A stretch of 64,000 nucleotides of DNA, from contig NZ_BCYU01000003.1 of NCBI RefSeq assembly GCF_001598355.1, positions 40,812 through 104,811 of the forward strand, in the 5' to 3' direction. Shown in pieces: positions 20,300 through 28,122 of the stretch. Position 1 is the first letter of the stretch, and each line of letters starts with the position of its first letter. Source of the DNA: Sphingomonas asaccharolytica NBRC 15499. Lineage in GTDB: Bacteria; Pseudomonadota; Alphaproteobacteria; Sphingomonadales; Sphingomonadaceae. Under the pieces are notes generated by a model that worked only from the letters and a program-made list of their open reading frames with translations, was not told the DNA's origin and ran no database searches. A program made the translations under genes and the position numbers.

Positions 20300-20336
20300 A
20301 GCGCGGGCGACTGGCGCATTCCACTGGCAGCCGCGC

Positions 20337-20365
20337 TTGACAGTATAGCGACTCGACCCTAAGTG
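20337..20365 (+). promoter_or_regulatory. Putative promoter of the alpha operon
   Basis: TTGACA (20337-20342), 17 bases, TAAGTG (20360-20365). The -35 is perfect and the -10 is poor. It lies about 135 bases before rpsM, in the only spacer between the inserted gene pair and the alpha operon. Confidence 0.5.
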
Positions 20366-20498
20366 AACGCCCTTCCGATACACCGGCTGACCGGCGGCGC
20401 TTGCCTGCGTCCGCCGCTGTCGTGCGTTTCGGGCATCGCGATGAGATGGGGTACGTGGCAGCCATGCCGTATCCCGTGGAGCTAGGAGAATAAATTTC

Positions 20499-20867
20499 AT
20501 GGCACGTATTGCGGGTGTCAACATCCCGACCAACAAGCGCGTAGTGATCGCGCTTCAGTATATCCACGGCATTGGCCCGGCCAAAGCCAAGGAAATCACC
20601 ACGAAGCTGAACATCGCTCCAGAGCGTCGTGTTCAGGACCTGACCGACCAGGAAGTGCTGCAGATCCGCGAAGCGATCGACGCCGGCTATATGGTCGAGG
20701 GCGATCTTCGTCGCGAGACCGCGATGAACATCAAGCGCCTGATGGATCTGGCCTGCTATCGCGGCCTGCGCCACCGTAAGGGTCTGCCCGTCCGTGGCCA
20801 GCGCACGCATACCAATGCGCGCACTCGCAAGGGCAAGGCCAAGCCGATCGCCGGCAAGAAGAAGTAA
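20499..20867 (+). CDS. rpsM: 30S ribosomal protein S13
   Basis: 122 residues, [30 protein letters not shown] at the start and a Lys/Arg-rich C-terminus ([21 protein letters not shown]) that contacts P-site tRNA. S13 forms the head-to-50S bridges. A clear TAGGAG site precedes the ATG. First gene of the alpha operon; rpmJ, often found before it elsewhere, is absent. Confidence 0.98.
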   Translation: MARIAGVNIPTNKRVVIALQYIHGIGPAKAKEITTKLNIAPERRVQDLTDQEVLQIREAIDAGYMVEGDLRRETAMNIKRLMDLACYRGLRHRKGLPVRGQRTHTNARTRKGKAKPIAGKKK

Positions 20868-20921
20868 GCAGGCGCGCTAGCCCGCACCGCTACTTCCAGC
20901 TTCGAAGGTTAGGATAGAAAA

Positions 20922-21311
20922 ATGGCACGTGAACCGCAGCGCCTTCGTCGGCGCGAACGCAAGAACATCACCGCCGGCGTCGCCCATGTGAACGCCAGCT
21001 TCAACAATACCATGATCACCATCACCGATGCCCAGGGCAATGCGATCAGCTGGTCGTCCGCCGGGATGATGGGGTTCAAGGGATCGCGCAAGTCGACCCC
21101 GTACGCGGCGCAGGTTGCCGCCGAAGACGCGGGCCGCAAGGCCGCCGAACACGGCGTCCGCACGCTCGAAGTAGAGGTCAAGGGTCCGGGTTCGGGCCGC
21201 GAGTCGGCGCTTCGCGCGCTGCAAGCGGTCGGCTTCCAGATCACCTCGATCCGCGACGTGACCTCGATCCCGCACAATGGCGTGCGTCCGTCCAAGCGTC
21301 GCCGCGTCTGA
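20922..21311 (+). CDS. rpsK: 30S ribosomal protein S11
   Basis: 129 residues, standard length. [45 protein letters not shown] is the S11 core, and the end [17 protein letters not shown] is the conserved platform tail. rpsD, which follows rpsK in enteric bacteria, is missing here as is usual in alphaproteobacteria; rpoA follows after 97 bases. Confidence 0.98.
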   Translation: MAREPQRLRRRERKNITAGVAHVNASFNNTMITITDAQGNAISWSSAGMMGFKGSRKSTPYAAQVAAEDAGRKAAEHGVRTLEVEVKGPGSGRESALRALQAVGFQITSIRDVTSIPHNGVRPSKRRRV

Positions 21312-21408
21312 ATTCGTCTGGCCGGCGCGCGGTTGATCGCGCTGCGCCGGCATTCGCCCACGGCCGCAGGGGTTACCCCCACCCCCGGCCCAACAGAGGG
21401 AAGCCCCC

Positions 21409-22470
21409 GTGTCTGTCAATGCAAAGAACTGGCAGGAATTGAAGAAGCCCAACGCGCTCGAAAAGAAGGGCGGCGATGGGAAGAGCAAGGCGACCTTCGT
21501 TGCCGAACCGCTCGAGCGCGGTTTTGGTCTGACCCTTGGCAACGCGCTGCGTCGCGTGTTGCTGTCGAGCCTTCAGGGCGCGGCGGTCACTTCGATCAAG
21601 ATCGAGAACGTGCTGCACGAGTTCAGCTCGCTTGCCGGCGTCCGTGAGGACGTGACCGACATCGTGCTGAACGTGAAGCAGATCGCGCTGAAGATGCAGG
21701 GCGAAGGTCCGCGTCGTCTCCAGCTCGCGGCCACCGGCCCGGCAGAGGTCAAGGCCGGGGACATCGCCGTGTCGGGCGACATCGAAGTGATGAACCCCGA
21801 CCTGGTGATCTGCCACCTCGACGAGGGTGCGACGCTCAACATGGAGCTGACCGCCGATGTCGGTAAGGGCTATGTCGCCGCGGTCGCCAACCGTCCGGCC
21901 GATGCGCCGATCGGCTTGATCCCGGTCGACGCGCTTTACTCGCCGGTGCGCCAGGTGTCGTACAAGGTCGAGAACACCCGCGTCGGGCAGGAACTCGATT
22001 ACGACAAGCTGACGCTGACGGTCGAAACCGACGGCACGGTGACCCCGGAGGACGCGCTCGCTTATGCCGCGCGCATCCTGCAGGACCAGCTGGCGCTGTT
22101 CGTCCACTTCGACGATTCGGCGATCACCCGCTCGGCGCCGATCGGCGTCGCCGCGGCGCCGTCGGATACCGGTGTCTCGGGCGACACCCAGCAGATCAAT
22201 CGTTACCTGCTCAAGAAGGTCGACGAGCTCGAACTGTCGGTGCGTTCGGCCAACTGCCTCAAGAACGACAACATCATCTATATCGGCGATCTGGTCGGCA
22301 AGACCGAAGCCGAGATGCTGCGCACGCCAAATTTCGGCCGCAAGTCGCTCAACGAGATCAAGGAAGTGCTGTCGAGCATGGGTCTCCGCCTCGGGATGGA
22401 AATCCCGGGCTGGCCGCCTGAGAACATCGAAGAGATGGCCAAGAAGCTGGAACAGGAAATCATGGGCTAA
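21409..22470 (+). CDS. rpoA: RNA polymerase alpha subunit
   Basis: 353 residues with a GTG start preceded by GAGGGAAG. The N-terminal domain carries [33 protein letters not shown], which dimerises and starts polymerase assembly. The C-terminal domain (from about residue 265: [26 protein letters not shown]) binds UP elements and activators, and ends near [20 protein letters not shown]. Length is slightly above E. coli (329), typical for alphaproteobacteria. Confidence 0.98.
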   Translation: MSVNAKNWQELKKPNALEKKGGDGKSKATFVAEPLERGFGLTLGNALRRVLLSSLQGAAVTSIKIENVLHEFSSLAGVREDVTDIVLNVKQIALKMQGEGPRRLQLAATGPAEVKAGDIAVSGDIEVMNPDLVICHLDEGATLNMELTADVGKGYVAAVANRPADAPIGLIPVDALYSPVRQVSYKVENTRVGQELDYDKLTLTVETDGTVTPEDALAYAARILQDQLALFVHFDDSAITRSAPIGVAAAPSDTGVSGDTQQINRYLLKKVDELELSVRSANCLKNDNIIYIGDLVGKTEAEMLRTPNFGRKSLNEIKEVLSSMGLRLGMEIPGWPPENIEEMAKKLEQEIMG

Positions 22471-22480
22471 CGCCCATCCG

Positions 22481-22571
22481 CCGTCATCCCCGCGAAAGCG
22501 GGGACCCAGCTCCTTTACGAGGGACTGGGTTCGACGGCGGGAGATGGGCCCCCGCTTTCGTGGGGGTGACG
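22481..22571. repeat. Inverted pair of palindromic repeats between rpoA and rplQ
   Basis: Hairpin one, TCCCCGC-GAAA-GCGGGGA (about 22487-22504), is preceded by CCGTCA. Hairpin two, CCCCCGC-TTTC-GTGGGGG (22550-22567), is followed by TGACG. The right copy is the inverted form of the left, as in the element at 19228-19313. It fills most of the 176-base rpoA-rplQ spacer. Confidence 0.85.
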
Positions 22572-22646
22572 ATTGGGTGTGGTCCGCGTCGCCACCTGGT
22601 CTGGGGTACCTGAAACGGCCCCTTAACGAACTGAAAGGACTAAGAA

Positions 22647-23069
22647 ATGCGTCATAAGGTTGGCGGTCGTAAGCTTCAGCGTACCTCCGCGCATCGTCTC
22701 GCCCTGTTCCGCAACATGGCGGCCGCGCTCATCAAGCACGAGCAGATCACCACCACCGTCGCCAAGGCGAAGGAACTTCGCCCGTACGTCGAGAAGCTGG
22801 TGACGCTGGCGAAGAAGGGCGGCCTGTCCAATCGTCGTCTGGCGCATGCGCGCTTGCTCGACGACGCGCAGCTGGTGAAGTTGTTCGACGTGATCGGCCC
22901 GCGCTACGCCTCGCGCGCCGGTGGCTATACCCGCGTCATCAAGGCCGGCATCCGCGCGTCGGATGCGTCGCCGATGGCGATCATCGAGTTCGTCGATCGT
23001 GACGTCTCGGCCAAGGGCCAGGATTCGGGCCCGGTCATGACCGACGAGGATTACGACGTCGCTGCCTGA
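22647..23069 (+). CDS. rplQ: 50S ribosomal protein L17
   Basis: 140 residues, [51 protein letters not shown] at the start, the L17 signature. The C-terminus ([24 protein letters not shown]) is longer than in E. coli. L17 sits at the tunnel exit region of the 50S subunit. It ends the alpha operon, and a bidirectional terminator follows. Confidence 0.98.
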   Translation: MRHKVGGRKLQRTSAHRLALFRNMAAALIKHEQITTTVAKAKELRPYVEKLVTLAKKGGLSNRRLAHARLLDDAQLVKLFDVIGPRYASRAGGYTRVIKAGIRASDASPMAIIEFVDRDVSAKGQDSGPVMTDEDYDVAA

Positions 23070-23086
23070 GCGGCATCGCCCGAAAT

Positions 23087-23121
23087 AGAAAAAAGGCCTC
23101 GCGGAAGCGGGGCCTTTTTTT
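23087..23121. terminator. Bidirectional terminator after rplQ
   Basis: GGCCTCGC (23095-23102), loop GGAA, GCGGGGCC (23107-23114), then seven T. An A-run precedes the left arm, so it can also end transcription of the convergent NIPSNAP operon on the minus strand. Confidence 0.85.
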
Positions 23122-23127
23122 GTTCGG

Positions 23128-23940
23128 TCACCGCAGCAGCGACCGCGGCGTCGGCGACAACATCAGCACTTGCGGGGTGCGCTCACGGTAATTGGCCAAT
23201 GCTGGCTGTAGCGACCCACGCCAGACCGCCCTCGCTCGCAGCTTGCGTTGAGCGGACTGATAGGCGGCAGGGCTGGCAACGCGCGTGAACCACACCAGCA
23301 GTCGCTCGTTTTGCCGCACATAGAGACGCGGGAAATTGTTGGGCTCGGTCTCGGGGCTATAAGCGGCAAGTACCGGTAGGCCGGCCGCGCGATAGGCAGG
23401 CGCCAGCGTGTCGCGGAAATAGGCCGCATATCCCTGGTCTGGCTGTTTCCACAGATATTCGATCGTCGCCACGACCAGCCCAGCCGGTTTGCCGTCGGCG
23501 CCCGGCGGCGGCCGTTGCCCGCTTGGTGAGCCGAACCCAGATCCCGACCAGGCGGGCCGCAACAGCAGCACGTCGTCATTGTCGTCGAGCAGCGGGTTGG
23601 CCTCGCCGCGATGCGCTTGCCAGACCGGCCCGAAATAGAAATCGTTGAGCGCCTTGCCGCGCGCTTCCATCGACGAGAAGGCGCGGATCCACGTGAACCG
23701 GCTGGGATCGTCGCGGTCGCGGAATTGGCCGACCAGCCGCATGCCCAGCTTTTCCTGGCTTTCGACGAACTCGCGCTCGAACAGGGCGATCATGGCGTCT
23801 CGCTTGCCCGGCACGATCTTATACTGGCGCAGCTCAATGACCGGATGCGGCGCTGCGTCGTCGGCAGCGATGCCGGGGGCTGGAGCGGAAAGCGCCGCAA
23901 TGCCGGCAGCGGCGAGCGACAGAAAAGGAACGCGCTTCAT
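23128..23940 (-). CDS. Secreted NIPSNAP-family protein
   Basis: 270 residues starting MKRVPFLSLAAAGIAALSAPAPGIAAD, a classic signal peptide. The mature part holds two ferredoxin-like NIPSNAP modules: the first (VIELRQYKIVPGKRDAMIALFEREFVESQEKLGMRLVGQFRDRDDPSRFTWIRAF, about 35-95) and a second from about 155 (VVATIEYLWKQPDQGYAAYF). Bacterial NIPSNAP proteins are of uncertain function and often accompany catabolic or redox genes. The ATG overlaps the stop of the gene upstream by 4 bases (ATGA, 23937-23940), so it is the third gene of a coupled operon. Confidence 0.8.
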   Translation of the reverse strand: MKRVPFLSLAAAGIAALSAPAPGIAADDAAPHPVIELRQYKIVPGKRDAMIALFEREFVESQEKLGMRLVGQFRDRDDPSRFTWIRAFSSMEARGKALNDFYFGPVWQAHRGEANPLLDDNDDVLLLRPAWSGSGFGSPSGQRPPPGADGKPAGLVVATIEYLWKQPDQGYAAYFRDTLAPAYRAAGLPVLAAYSPETEPNNFPRLYVRQNERLLVWFTRVASPAAYQSAQRKLRARAVWRGSLQPALANYRERTPQVLMLSPTPRSLLR

Positions 23941-24425
23941 GTCCGGCTGAACTCCATGATCCAATTGACCTCCCAGGTGGCGCCGCCGTCAGCCGAAAAG
24001 GCTTGGGTCCAGCGTGCCGTGGTCAGCGTCGGCCGCTCCCAAAGGAAGCGCAGCCGGATCGGACGGCCGCGGAAGCTGTCCTCGCCGAAGAAGGTTCCGA
24101 CGCCATCCTTGAACGCGCCGTAAAGCGGCGGATCGATCTTGGGATCGCGCCCGTCGATCCAGTGCAGCGACCATTGCCCGGTATCGGGATGGAATAGCCG
24201 CAAGGTGCAGGCTTCGTAGCGTCCTTCCGGCTGATCGATGACGTTCTGGTCGAAATTGCCCAAGCCGCCCAGGATCGGATCGGCATGCATGGTGCCGCCG
24301 AACGCGATCCAGTCGGTACTTCCCACCAAACGGTCCCGCAGCTTGCGATGGCGGACTTGCCAGGATCCGTGAATAAAATCGAAGTCCCCGGCGCCGGTCG
24401 GACGAGCGAGCCCAGCTATCGTCAT
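23937..24425 (-). CDS. DUF1579-like protein, cytoplasmic paralogue
   Basis: 162 residues beginning MTIAGLARPTGAGDFDFIHGSWQVRHRKL. The fold family is the DUF1579-like beta-barrel group with the opening FDFIHGSWQVRHRKLRDRL and the closing WTQAFSADGGATWEVNWIMEF. It is clearly a paralogue of the next gene upstream: both carry G-W-V-RHRKLR-RL, NFD-N, LRLF, PI-R and WTQAFS-DG--WE-NWIM-F. Unlike that paralogue it has no signal peptide. It overlaps both neighbours by 4 bases (ATGA). Function is unknown. Confidence 0.75.
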   Translation of the reverse strand: MTIAGLARPTGAGDFDFIHGSWQVRHRKLRDRLVGSTDWIAFGGTMHADPILGGLGNFDQNVIDQPEGRYEACTLRLFHPDTGQWSLHWIDGRDPKIDPPLYGAFKDGVGTFFGEDSFRGRPIRLRFLWERPTLTTARWTQAFSADGGATWEVNWIMEFSRT

Positions 24426-24994
24426 TGCTTGGCCCTCGTGAAGTCCATGATCCAATTGGTTTCCCAGCTCCGCTCGCCATCGTCCGAAAAGGCCTGCGTC
24501 CATTGCGCAATGGTCGGACTCAACGGCTCGTAAGTCGTGCGTACGCGAATCGGCCGTCCCGCGAAGACATCGTCCGCGAAGAATGTCCCGCGCTTACCCT
24601 CGAACCTGCCGACCACCGGCGGATCGAGCGCGGGTGCGCGGCCATCCAGCCACCAGATCGACCAATGCCCGGTCGCTGTACTGAACAGTCGCAGCGAGTG
24701 CGCTTCGTAAGGTCCGCTGGGGTCGGACAGCTCGTTGCGATCGAAATTCCCGGCGCCGTTCAGGATCGGCGATACCGACAACGTGCCTGGGAAATCGAAC
24801 CACTCGTGATTGCCAGCCAACCGTTTGCGCAGCTTGCGATGGCGCACACGCCACTCGCCGATCAGGAAATCGAACCCGCGCTGCTGATCAAACCGACCGC
24901 CCGCCGCCAATGCCGGCTGCCACGCTGCGGCCAGCGGCAGCGCAGCGGCGAGCGCCAATGACTTACGGCGATTCAGTTCCTTGTTGGTGTCCAT
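24422..24994 (-). CDS. DUF1579-like protein with export signal
   Basis: 190 residues. The N-terminus MDTNKELNRRKSLALAAALPLAAAWQPALAAGG looks like a signal peptide with twin Arg before a hydrophobic stretch, so Tat export is possible. The domain begins at about 38 (FDFLIGEWRVRHRKLRKRL) and ends WETNWIMDFTRAKQ. It is the first gene of a three-gene operon with its paralogue and a NIPSNAP protein. A GGAGG site precedes ATG 24994. The two paralogues appear to be the products of a local duplication in which one copy lost (or never had) its export signal. Confidence 0.75.
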   Translation of the reverse strand: MDTNKELNRRKSLALAAALPLAAAWQPALAAGGRFDQQRGFDFLIGEWRVRHRKLRKRLAGNHEWFDFPGTLSVSPILNGAGNFDRNELSDPSGPYEAHSLRLFSTATGHWSIWWLDGRAPALDPPVVGRFEGKRGTFFADDVFAGRPIRVRTTYEPLSPTIAQWTQAFSDDGERSWETNWIMDFTRAKQ

Positions 24995-25011
24995 TCGACG
25001 CCTCCTTGTGT

Positions 25012-25040
25012 AGAACAGGGCAACCGGTTTGTTTTGTCAA
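25012..25040 (-). promoter_or_regulatory. Putative promoter with an AACCGGTT palindrome
   Basis: On the minus strand, TTGACA (25040-25035) is followed by 17 bases and TGTTCT (25017-25012). The spacer contains the palindrome AACCGGTT, a plausible operator. It lies just upstream of the DUF1579/NIPSNAP operon. Confidence 0.45.
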
Positions 25041-25241
25041 TAGGCCAGTCGGCCGACTCTACTTCTGGTTGGGGGTACGAATGGCATTCTTTTCCACCGG
25101 CTCCGAACTGCATCGGGTCGGCGGCTGTAGTTCGGCTATGTCGGGGCTGGGGGAACCATCCCGCTCAGGCCTACATCGAAAGCGAGCGGTTTCTCCCGAA
25201 TTATTGGGCCGCGCTCCGTATGGAAGCGCGGCCCGCATGCA

Positions 25242-25778
25242 TCAGCGGCACTTATACTCGCTGTTCGACTGGTCGACCTTCTTGCCGAGGAGCGCGCCGA
25301 GAGCGCCGCCGATCAGCGTGCCCGCGACGCGGTTGCGGCCGCCATCGATCACGTTGCCGACGATGCCACCGGCGGCGCCACCGATGATCAGCCCGGTCGT
25401 GCCGTCGGAGCGCTTGCAATAATAGCGCCCGTCGGATCCACGATAGACCTGGTCGTTCGAGCTCAGCGTGCGCTCCTGGTAGCGCGGGTCGTCGCGATAA
25501 TAACGCGAGGCGTCATAATCGGTCGAATATTGGCCGTCATTGGGACCATTGTAGCGCGGGTCGTTATAGCCGCCGTTATTATAGCCGCCATTATTATAGC
25601 GGCGGTCGCGCCGCTGCGCCGCTTCGTAATCGGCACGCGCGCGGTCGTAGATCGCGGTTTCGTTGTCATAGCGGCGCTGGGCGGCTTCCCAGCGGCGTTG
25701 CTCGGGCACGCTTTGCGCCATTGCGGGGAGCGCAATCGACGACAGCATGATGGCTGCGATTGGGAGGGAGCGGATCAT
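25242..25778 (-). CDS. Secreted glycine-zipper 2TM-type envelope protein with Asn/Gly/Tyr repeats
   Basis: 178 residues. A signal peptide (MIRSLPIAAIMLSSIALPAMAQS) is followed by a charged helix (WEAAQRRYDNETAIYDRARADYEAAQRRDRR), a low-complexity stretch with repeated YNNGG units (about 60-75), and a C-terminal glycine zipper (TTGLIIGGAAGGIVGNVIDGGRNRVAGTLIGGALGALLGKKVD) of the kind that inserts in or lines the outer membrane. Two Cys (CKRSDG and the final EYKCR) could form a disulfide. Proteins of this build are common in sphingomonads; the function is structural or unknown. Confidence 0.75.
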   Translation of the reverse strand: MIRSLPIAAIMLSSIALPAMAQSVPEQRRWEAAQRRYDNETAIYDRARADYEAAQRRDRRYNNGGYNNGGYNDPRYNGPNDGQYSTDYDASRYYRDDPRYQERTLSSNDQVYRGSDGRYYCKRSDGTTGLIIGGAAGGIVGNVIDGGRNRVAGTLIGGALGALLGKKVDQSNSEYKCR

Positions 25779-25912
25779 TTTTTCTTCTCCTTGTTACAGG
25801 GCGGACAACACCTAAAGGCCGTTATGGGTCCGAAACGGCGCCACTTCCAGCCATTGAACGCGGTGTGCCGCCTGATAAACAGGATGCCCCACGCTAGCTT
25901 GCGGAGCCCTGA

Positions 25913-28063
25913 ATGCGCCATATCTTGCCGCTGACCCTGATTGCGCTTGCCGCGCCCGCTCTTGCCCAGACGAGTTCTCCGAAAACCGATATGACCGCTC
26001 TCCCTTATCCCGCCACTGAGCGTGGCGACACCGTCGACGAGCAATTCGGCGTGAAGGTCGCCGACCCCTATCGCTGGCTCGAAAACGACGTCCGCACCGA
26101 TCCCAAGGTCGCGGCGTGGGTCGAGGCGGAAAACAAGGTCACCGACGCCTATCTGGCGACGCTGCCCGGCCGCGACGTGTTCAAGGAACGTCTCAAGAAG
26201 CTGATCGACTATGAGCGGTTCGGCCAGCCCGAGCGCAAAGGCGGACGCTATTTCTATCTGCACAATACCGGTCTGCAGAATCAGGCGGTGCTGTTCGTCC
26301 GCGACGGCGTCGATGGGCAGGGCAGGGTGCTTATCGATCCCAATGGCTGGTCGAAGGACGGTGCCACCGCGCTCGGCGAATGGGCCCCAAGCGAGGACGG
26401 CAAGAAGCTGGTCTATGCGATCCAGGACGGCGGCACCGATTGGCGCACGGTCAAGGTGCTCGACGTCGACACCGGCAAGGTACTCGACGACGATATCGAA
26501 TGGGTCAAATTCTCCGGCCTGTCCTGGGCCAAGGACGGTTCCGGCTTCTATTATTCGCGCTTCGCTGCCCCGCCGGAAGGCAAGAAGTTTCAGTCGACCA
26601 ATGAGAACCAGACGGTCTATTTCCACAAGCTCGGCACGCCGCAATCGGCGGACGCCCTGGTTTATGCGACTCCCGATCATCCCAAATGGGGCCATGGCGC
26701 CGGCGTCACCGACGACGGCAAATGGCTGGTCATCTATACGACCGAGGGCACCGACAACCGCAACGACGTGACGGTCATCGACCTGACCGCGCCCAATCCG
26801 ATGCCGCGCAAGCTGTTTACCGGCATGGCCAATATGTGGGGGCTGATCGGCAATCGGGGCGGCAATTTCTACTGGCTGACCAACAAGGATGCGCCGCGCA
26901 ACAAGGTGGTGATGACCAATCTCTACGCGCGCTCGGCAATCCCGCCCGAGGTCGAGGTCATCCCGCAGGATAAGGCCGTGCTCGACACCGCCAGCCTGAT
27001 CGGCGGCAAGCTGATCGGCGAATATATGGTCGACGTGAAAAGCGAGGTCCGCCGCTTCACGCTCGACGGCAAGCCCGATGGCAAGGTGACGCTGCCGGGT
27101 ATTGGCGCTGCGGGTGGGTTCGGCGGCGAGGCCGACAATCCCGAGACCTTCTTCACCTTCACCAGCTACACCACGCCGACGACGATCTATCGCTATGACG
27201 TCGCGACCGGCAAGACGAGCGTCTGGGCGCAGCCCAAGGTGGCGTTCGATCCAGCCGGTTATGAGGTCAGCCAGGTCTTCTATCCGTCCAAGGACAAGAC
27301 AACGGTGCCGATGTTCATCGTCCGCAAGAAAGGCGTGACCGGCCCTGCACCGACGCTGCTTTATGCTTATGGCGGGTTCAACATCTCGATGACCCCCGCC
27401 TTCTCGGCGACGCGCGTCGCCTGGCTCGAACAGGGTGGAGTGCTTGCGGTCGCCAACATCCGCGGTGGCGGCGAATATGGCAAAGCATGGCACGATGCCG
27501 GGCGGCTCGCCAACAAGCAGAACGTGTTCGACGATTTCATCGCCGCGGGCGAGTATCTCAAGGCCAAGGGCTATACCGGCAAGGATCAGCTCGCGATCCA
27601 GGGCGGATCGAATGGCGGCCTGCTGATCGGTGCGGTGGTCAACCAGCGGCCCGATCTGTTCGCCGCCGCGCTGCCTCAGGTCGGGGTGATGGACATGCTG
27701 CGCTTCGACCGATTCACCGCCGGCCGCTATTGGGTCGACGATTACGGCTATCCGTCGAAGGAAGCGGATTTTAAAACGCTCTACGCCTATTCGCCTTATC
27801 ACAACATCCGCACGGGCAAGCCCTATCCGGCGATCCTGGCGGCGACGGCCGATACCGACGATCGCGTCGTGCCGGGGCATACCTTCAAATATACCGCGAT
27901 GCTCCAGTCGCTGGATCTGGGCCCGAAGCCGCACCTTGTTCGGATCGAGACGCGCGCCGGGCATGGATCGGGCAAGCCGACCGACAAGATCATCGACGAG
28001 ACCGCGATCGACTGGGCGTTCATTGCCAGATGGACTGGCCTCGATGTGAATCCCATCGACTGA
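25913..28063 (+). CDS. Secreted prolyl oligopeptidase (peptidase S9A)
   Basis: 716 residues with a signal peptide (MRHILPLTLIALAAPALAQT). The seven-bladed propeller domain spans about 90-440 and the alpha/beta-hydrolase domain about 1-80 plus 450-716. The catalytic triad is visible: Ser566 in GGSNGGL, an Asp in DTDDRV (647-651), and His684 in RAGHGSG. It cleaves short peptides after proline, probably in the periplasm. The gene is monocistronic; a perfect terminator follows the stop. Confidence 0.93.
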   Translation: MRHILPLTLIALAAPALAQTSSPKTDMTALPYPATERGDTVDEQFGVKVADPYRWLENDVRTDPKVAAWVEAENKVTDAYLATLPGRDVFKERLKKLIDYERFGQPERKGGRYFYLHNTGLQNQAVLFVRDGVDGQGRVLIDPNGWSKDGATALGEWAPSEDGKKLVYAIQDGGTDWRTVKVLDVDTGKVLDDDIEWVKFSGLSWAKDGSGFYYSRFAAPPEGKKFQSTNENQTVYFHKLGTPQSADALVYATPDHPKWGHGAGVTDDGKWLVIYTTEGTDNRNDVTVIDLTAPNPMPRKLFTGMANMWGLIGNRGGNFYWLTNKDAPRNKVVMTNLYARSAIPPEVEVIPQDKAVLDTASLIGGKLIGEYMVDVKSEVRRFTLDGKPDGKVTLPGIGAAGGFGGEADNPETFFTFTSYTTPTTIYRYDVATGKTSVWAQPKVAFDPAGYEVSQVFYPSKDKTTVPMFIVRKKGVTGPAPTLLYAYGGFNISMTPAFSATRVAWLEQGGVLAVANIRGGGEYGKAWHDAGRLANKQNVFDDFIAAGEYLKAKGYTGKDQLAIQGGSNGGLLIGAVVNQRPDLFAAALPQVGVMDMLRFDRFTAGRYWVDDYGYPSKEADFKTLYAYSPYHNIRTGKPYPAILAATADTDDRVVPGHTFKYTAMLQSLDLGPKPHLVRIETRAGHGSGKPTDKIIDETAIDWAFIARWTGLDVNPID

Positions 28064-28074
28064 ATGGGGTTTAT

Positions 28075-28110
28075 GGTCCGGCGCTTTCTATCTTGCGCCG
28101 GACCGTTTTT
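28075..28110 (+). terminator. Intrinsic terminator after the prolyl oligopeptidase gene
   Basis: GGTCCGGCGC (28075-28084) pairs perfectly with GCGCCGGACC (28095-28104), followed by GTTTTT. It stands only 12 bases before the start of the next gene. Confidence 0.9.
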
Positions 28111-28122
28111 CAAAGATAGGGT

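Noticed and set aside
25560..25610. Short tandem repeat with ATTATAGCCGCC units
   Set aside because: It lies inside the glycine-zipper gene and encodes the YNNGG repeats, so it is a coding repeat and not a separate element or CRISPR.
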